Part shown: piece after piece, positions 62,361-64,000 of the stretch
How the letters are laid out: each line of letters opens with the position of its first letter
Position numbering within the stretch: the first letter of the stretch is position 1
Source of the DNA: Solirubrobacter sp963848475
GTDB taxonomy: Bacteria > Actinomycetota > Thermoleophilia > Solirubrobacterales > Solirubrobacteraceae
DNA: 64,000 nt
Reading direction: 5' to 3'
Assembly (NCBI GenBank): GCA_963848475.1
Contig: CAWKDW010000013.1
Span: 1-64,000, forward strand
Program-made: the position numbers and the translations under genes
The notes under the pieces: generated by a model
What the model was told of the DNA's origin: nothing
What the model saw: the letters and a program-made list of their open reading frames with translations, nothing else
The model's database searches: none

Positions 62361-62819
62361 TTCGGTCAGCGCTACCGGGGCTGTGGCCGCGGGGGCGGAC
62401 ACGGTGTCCAGGAAGTACAGGAGGTGCCGGCCGATCGCGAGCGCGTCGCCGTCGGTCAGCGGGCTCCACTCGACGCGCCGGCCGTTGACCTGGATGCCGT
62501 TGAGCGACCGGTCGTCGAGCACCCGTACTCCGGCCTCCTCGTTGGCCACGAGCGCATGACGGCGCGAGACGGTGGCGTCGTCGAAGCGGATGTCGGCGGC
62601 CAGCGAACGGCCGATCCGCGTCCATTCACGGCTCACATGGCACACGACGACGCGACCGTCCTGCTCGAACGCGAGGTAGCGACCGGGACCGGCGAGTCCG
62701 GCTCGCGCCTCCTCGAGCCACGCCGGGGCCGGAGGCCTGGACGGCCCGCCCGCGTCCGCGCCAAAGCCCGGCAGCGTGCCGGTCGTCTGGGCGTCATTGT
62801 CGAATCGTGGGTCCATCAA
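62358..62819 (-). CDS. FHA-domain protein
   Basis: A 153-residue protein. A disordered N-terminus (Pro/Gly-rich, about 1-45) precedes the FHA domain: TRIGRSLAADIRFDDATVSR, RHALVANEEAGVRVLDDRSL, NGIQVNGRRVEWSPLTDGDA. Arg, Ser-x-x-His and Asn needed for phosphothreonine binding are present. It ends on the TAG that doubles as the ParA promoter element. A Ser/Thr-kinase target is likely. Confidence 0.88.
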   Translation of the reverse strand: MMDPRFDNDAQTTGTLPGFGADAGGPSRPPAPAWLEEARAGLAGPGRYLAFEQDGRVVVCHVSREWTRIGRSLAADIRFDDATVSRRHALVANEEAGVRVLDDRSLNGIQVNGRRVEWSPLTDGDALAIGRHLLYFLDTVSAPAATAPVALTE

Positions 62820-62880
62820 GACAACTTCCTCCCTGGGTCCGACTGACCCCTCCGCTCAGGAAGCATAAAGCTCCGAGGGC

Positions 62881-62894
62881 GGGGTCGCGACCCC
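62881..62894. promoter_or_regulatory. Perfect 14-bp palindrome
   Basis: GGGGTCGCGACCCC between divergent genes, followed by AGGGG/CCCCT about 35 bases on. Possible operator for one or both genes. Confidence 0.4.
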
Positions 62895-62951
62895 AATTGG
62901 CTCTTGCCTTGCACGGCAGGGGTCAGCGCCCCTCCGCCGAATTCCGGACTC

Positions 62952-63212
62952 ATGCCCCACGTCTCGGTTCTCAAACCCATCGGGCCCTCTGAGCTTTCTT
63001 TCGTGCGTTCGAGCATGCGCGCGCTGGTTGGCACAAGCGCGGGCTGTGTGCACTGCCGGCGGACCCCGCTGGTGGGTGAGACGGTCTTCTTCTACGGCGA
63101 GAAGATGGTCTGCGAGCTGTGCCGTCCGCTGCGCCGCGACCGCCCGACCCGCGACGAGGTCGTGCACTCCTCGGAGTACGAGCTCACGGTCAAGCGCCGG
63201 TTCGCCGTCTAG
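62952..63212 (+). CDS. Small zinc-ribbon-like protein
   Basis: An 86-residue protein from ATG 62952 (ATG 63015 is also possible). GCVHCRRTPLVGETVFFYGE and MVCELCRPLRRDRP give two CxxC pairs, a plausible zinc ribbon. A short basic tail ends VKRRFAV. No family name known to me. Confidence 0.65.
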   Translation: MPHVSVLKPIGPSELSFVRSSMRALVGTSAGCVHCRRTPLVGETVFFYGEKMVCELCRPLRRDRPTRDEVVHSSEYELTVKRRFAV

Positions 63213-63233
63213 ACCCACTATTCTGCGCGGCGA

Positions 63234-63728
63234 ATGGACCCCGTCACCGCGCACGTCCTGATCGACCGGCCTCGTGAGGAGGTCTTCGATTACCTCGTGG
63301 ACATCGCCAACCACCCTGAGTTCTCCGACCACTACCTCAGGGAGTGGCGGCTGACGCGCATCGAGTCCGTCGGTCGCGGCGCCGGCGCCCGCTTCAAGAT
63401 GCACGCGCCCGGGGTCCGCTACGCCTACGGGGACATGACCTTCATCGAGATCGAGCGTCCGTACAAGATCGTCGCGGCCGGCCGTTCGGGGAAGTTCAAC
63501 CGCAACAAGACCTGGACGACGTGGACGCTCGAGCCCTCCGGGCACGCGACCCGCGTCGAGGTCTCGACCGAGACCGAGCCCGCGCTACCGACCGACAAGC
63601 TGATGGAGGCCGTCACGCGTCGTCGCGGCTGGACCAAGCGCGGCCTCGGCAAGTCGCTCCGGCGCATGCAGTCGATCCTCGAAGAGGACATCGACCGCGG
63701 CACGCGCGCCACCATCGGCGGGTTGTAA
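63234..63728 (+). CDS. SRPBCC (START-like) family protein
   Basis: A 164-residue helix-grip protein. VTAHVLIDRPREEVFDYLVD, IANHPEFSDHYLREWRL, RFKMHAPGVRYAYGDMTFIE and TTWTLEPSGHATRVEVSTET are the fold's strands. It probably binds a hydrophobic ligand. TATTCT (63219-63224) ends 9 bases before the ATG. Its TAA stop begins a -10 box (TAACCT) for the next gene. Confidence 0.85.
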   Translation: MDPVTAHVLIDRPREEVFDYLVDIANHPEFSDHYLREWRLTRIESVGRGAGARFKMHAPGVRYAYGDMTFIEIERPYKIVAAGRSGKFNRNKTWTTWTLEPSGHATRVEVSTETEPALPTDKLMEAVTRRRGWTKRGLGKSLRRMQSILEEDIDRGTRATIGGL

Positions 63729-63740
63729 CCTCCGCCGCCC

Positions 63741-64000
63741 ATGCTGCGCAAGCTCGCACTCTTCGTCCTCTGCGCCGCGGTCCTCGCCGGCTGCGGGAAC
63801 AAGGAAGAATTCATCACGGTGGCCGAGACCGAGGGCGTCTATGTCGACGTCGCCGGCCTGACCTACCAGATCCAGCTCTCGCGGTTCCTGAACCCGGGCG
63901 ATGTCGAGGACAAGCAGTATCTCTACGGCCTCCCAGCGGGCGTCCCGAAGCAGTTGCCGGGCGACGAGATCTGGTTCGGCGTGTGGATGCGCGTCAAGAA
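63741..64000 (+). CDS. Lipoprotein, cut by window end
   Basis: The frame runs off the right edge. MLRKLALFVLCAAVLAGCGN is a lipoprotein leader (lipobox LAGC, Cys 18). The mature part (TVAETEGVYVDVAGLTYQIQ, LSRFLNPGDVEDKQYLYGLP) is a secreted beta-rich domain. TAACCT lies 9 bases before the ATG, built on the previous stop codon. Confidence 0.7.
   Translation, partial: MLRKLALFVLCAAVLAGCGNKEEFITVAETEGVYVDVAGLTYQIQLSRFLNPGDVEDKQYLYGLPAGVPKQLPGDEIWFGVWMRVK

Noticed and set aside
1..64000. CRISPR arrays
   Set aside because: I found no regularly spaced direct repeats; the repeats seen are hairpins at scattered sites.

Overview
High-GC (roughly 70%) actinobacterial DNA, most like the Thermoleophilia (Solirubrobacterales: Solirubrobacter, Conexibacter and relatives). 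Pointers are an RRLSP-type hydrophobic leader on a secreted protein, the PspA/PspAA/PspAB/HtpX set, -10 boxes of the form TAnnnT placed 7-11 bases before start codons, and many small Thermoleophilia-type hypothetical proteins. The genus is not fixed by anything I can see.

The window has two parts. From 1 to about 24.26 kb it is an accessory region: broken genes (ECF sigma factor, serine recombinase, GNAT fragment, 5'-truncated tyrosine recombinase), a stretch that looks lower in GC at about 5.5-8 kb, orphan secreted proteins, a protein with the LQRSAGN leader motif, an ECF42-type sigma factor with its DGPF partner, a large LuxR regulator, and a cupin/oxidoreductase/MFS/XRE-regulator cluster present as two diverged, partly deleted copies. 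It ends at a tRNA-Thr(UGU) gene whose 3' end overlaps the recombinase remnant, as expected at an island attachment site.

From 24.3 to 64 kb it is core-like. Cyclic-dinucleotide signalling appears as a GAF-GGDEF-EAL-GAF protein, an HD-GYP protein and a c-di-AMP (ydaO-type) riboswitch before an NlpC/P60 hydrolase. Lipid metabolism has a PlsC-GpsA fusion. Two ECF sigma/partner pairs are followed by a TetR regulator with a drug-type ABC exporter and a rhomboid protease. Then come a CNNM/HlyC-type protein, a 3-hydroxyacyl-CoA dehydrogenase, xseA/xseB, the envelope-stress genes pspA-pspAA and htpX-pspAB, a two-component system with a DUF4097 protein, an M23 peptidase, lgt, the coupled lysA-hom-thrC-thrB operon, and a signalling block (MEDS/ATPase, receiver, ParA, FHA).

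The most novel-looking item is a roughly 190-nt structured RNA at 38.2-38.4 kb. It has its own promoter, and two of its hairpins carry nearly identical 16-nt loops on different stems. There is also a dispersed two-hairpin repeat at 33.88, 36.78 and 41.11 kb with conserved loops and a changed but still paired stem.

Many conserved genes, including lysA, xseA, plsC and the M23 peptidase, are split by single-base shifts, mostly +1. Consensus errors are the likeliest cause, so I annotate those as one gene with a stated shift.
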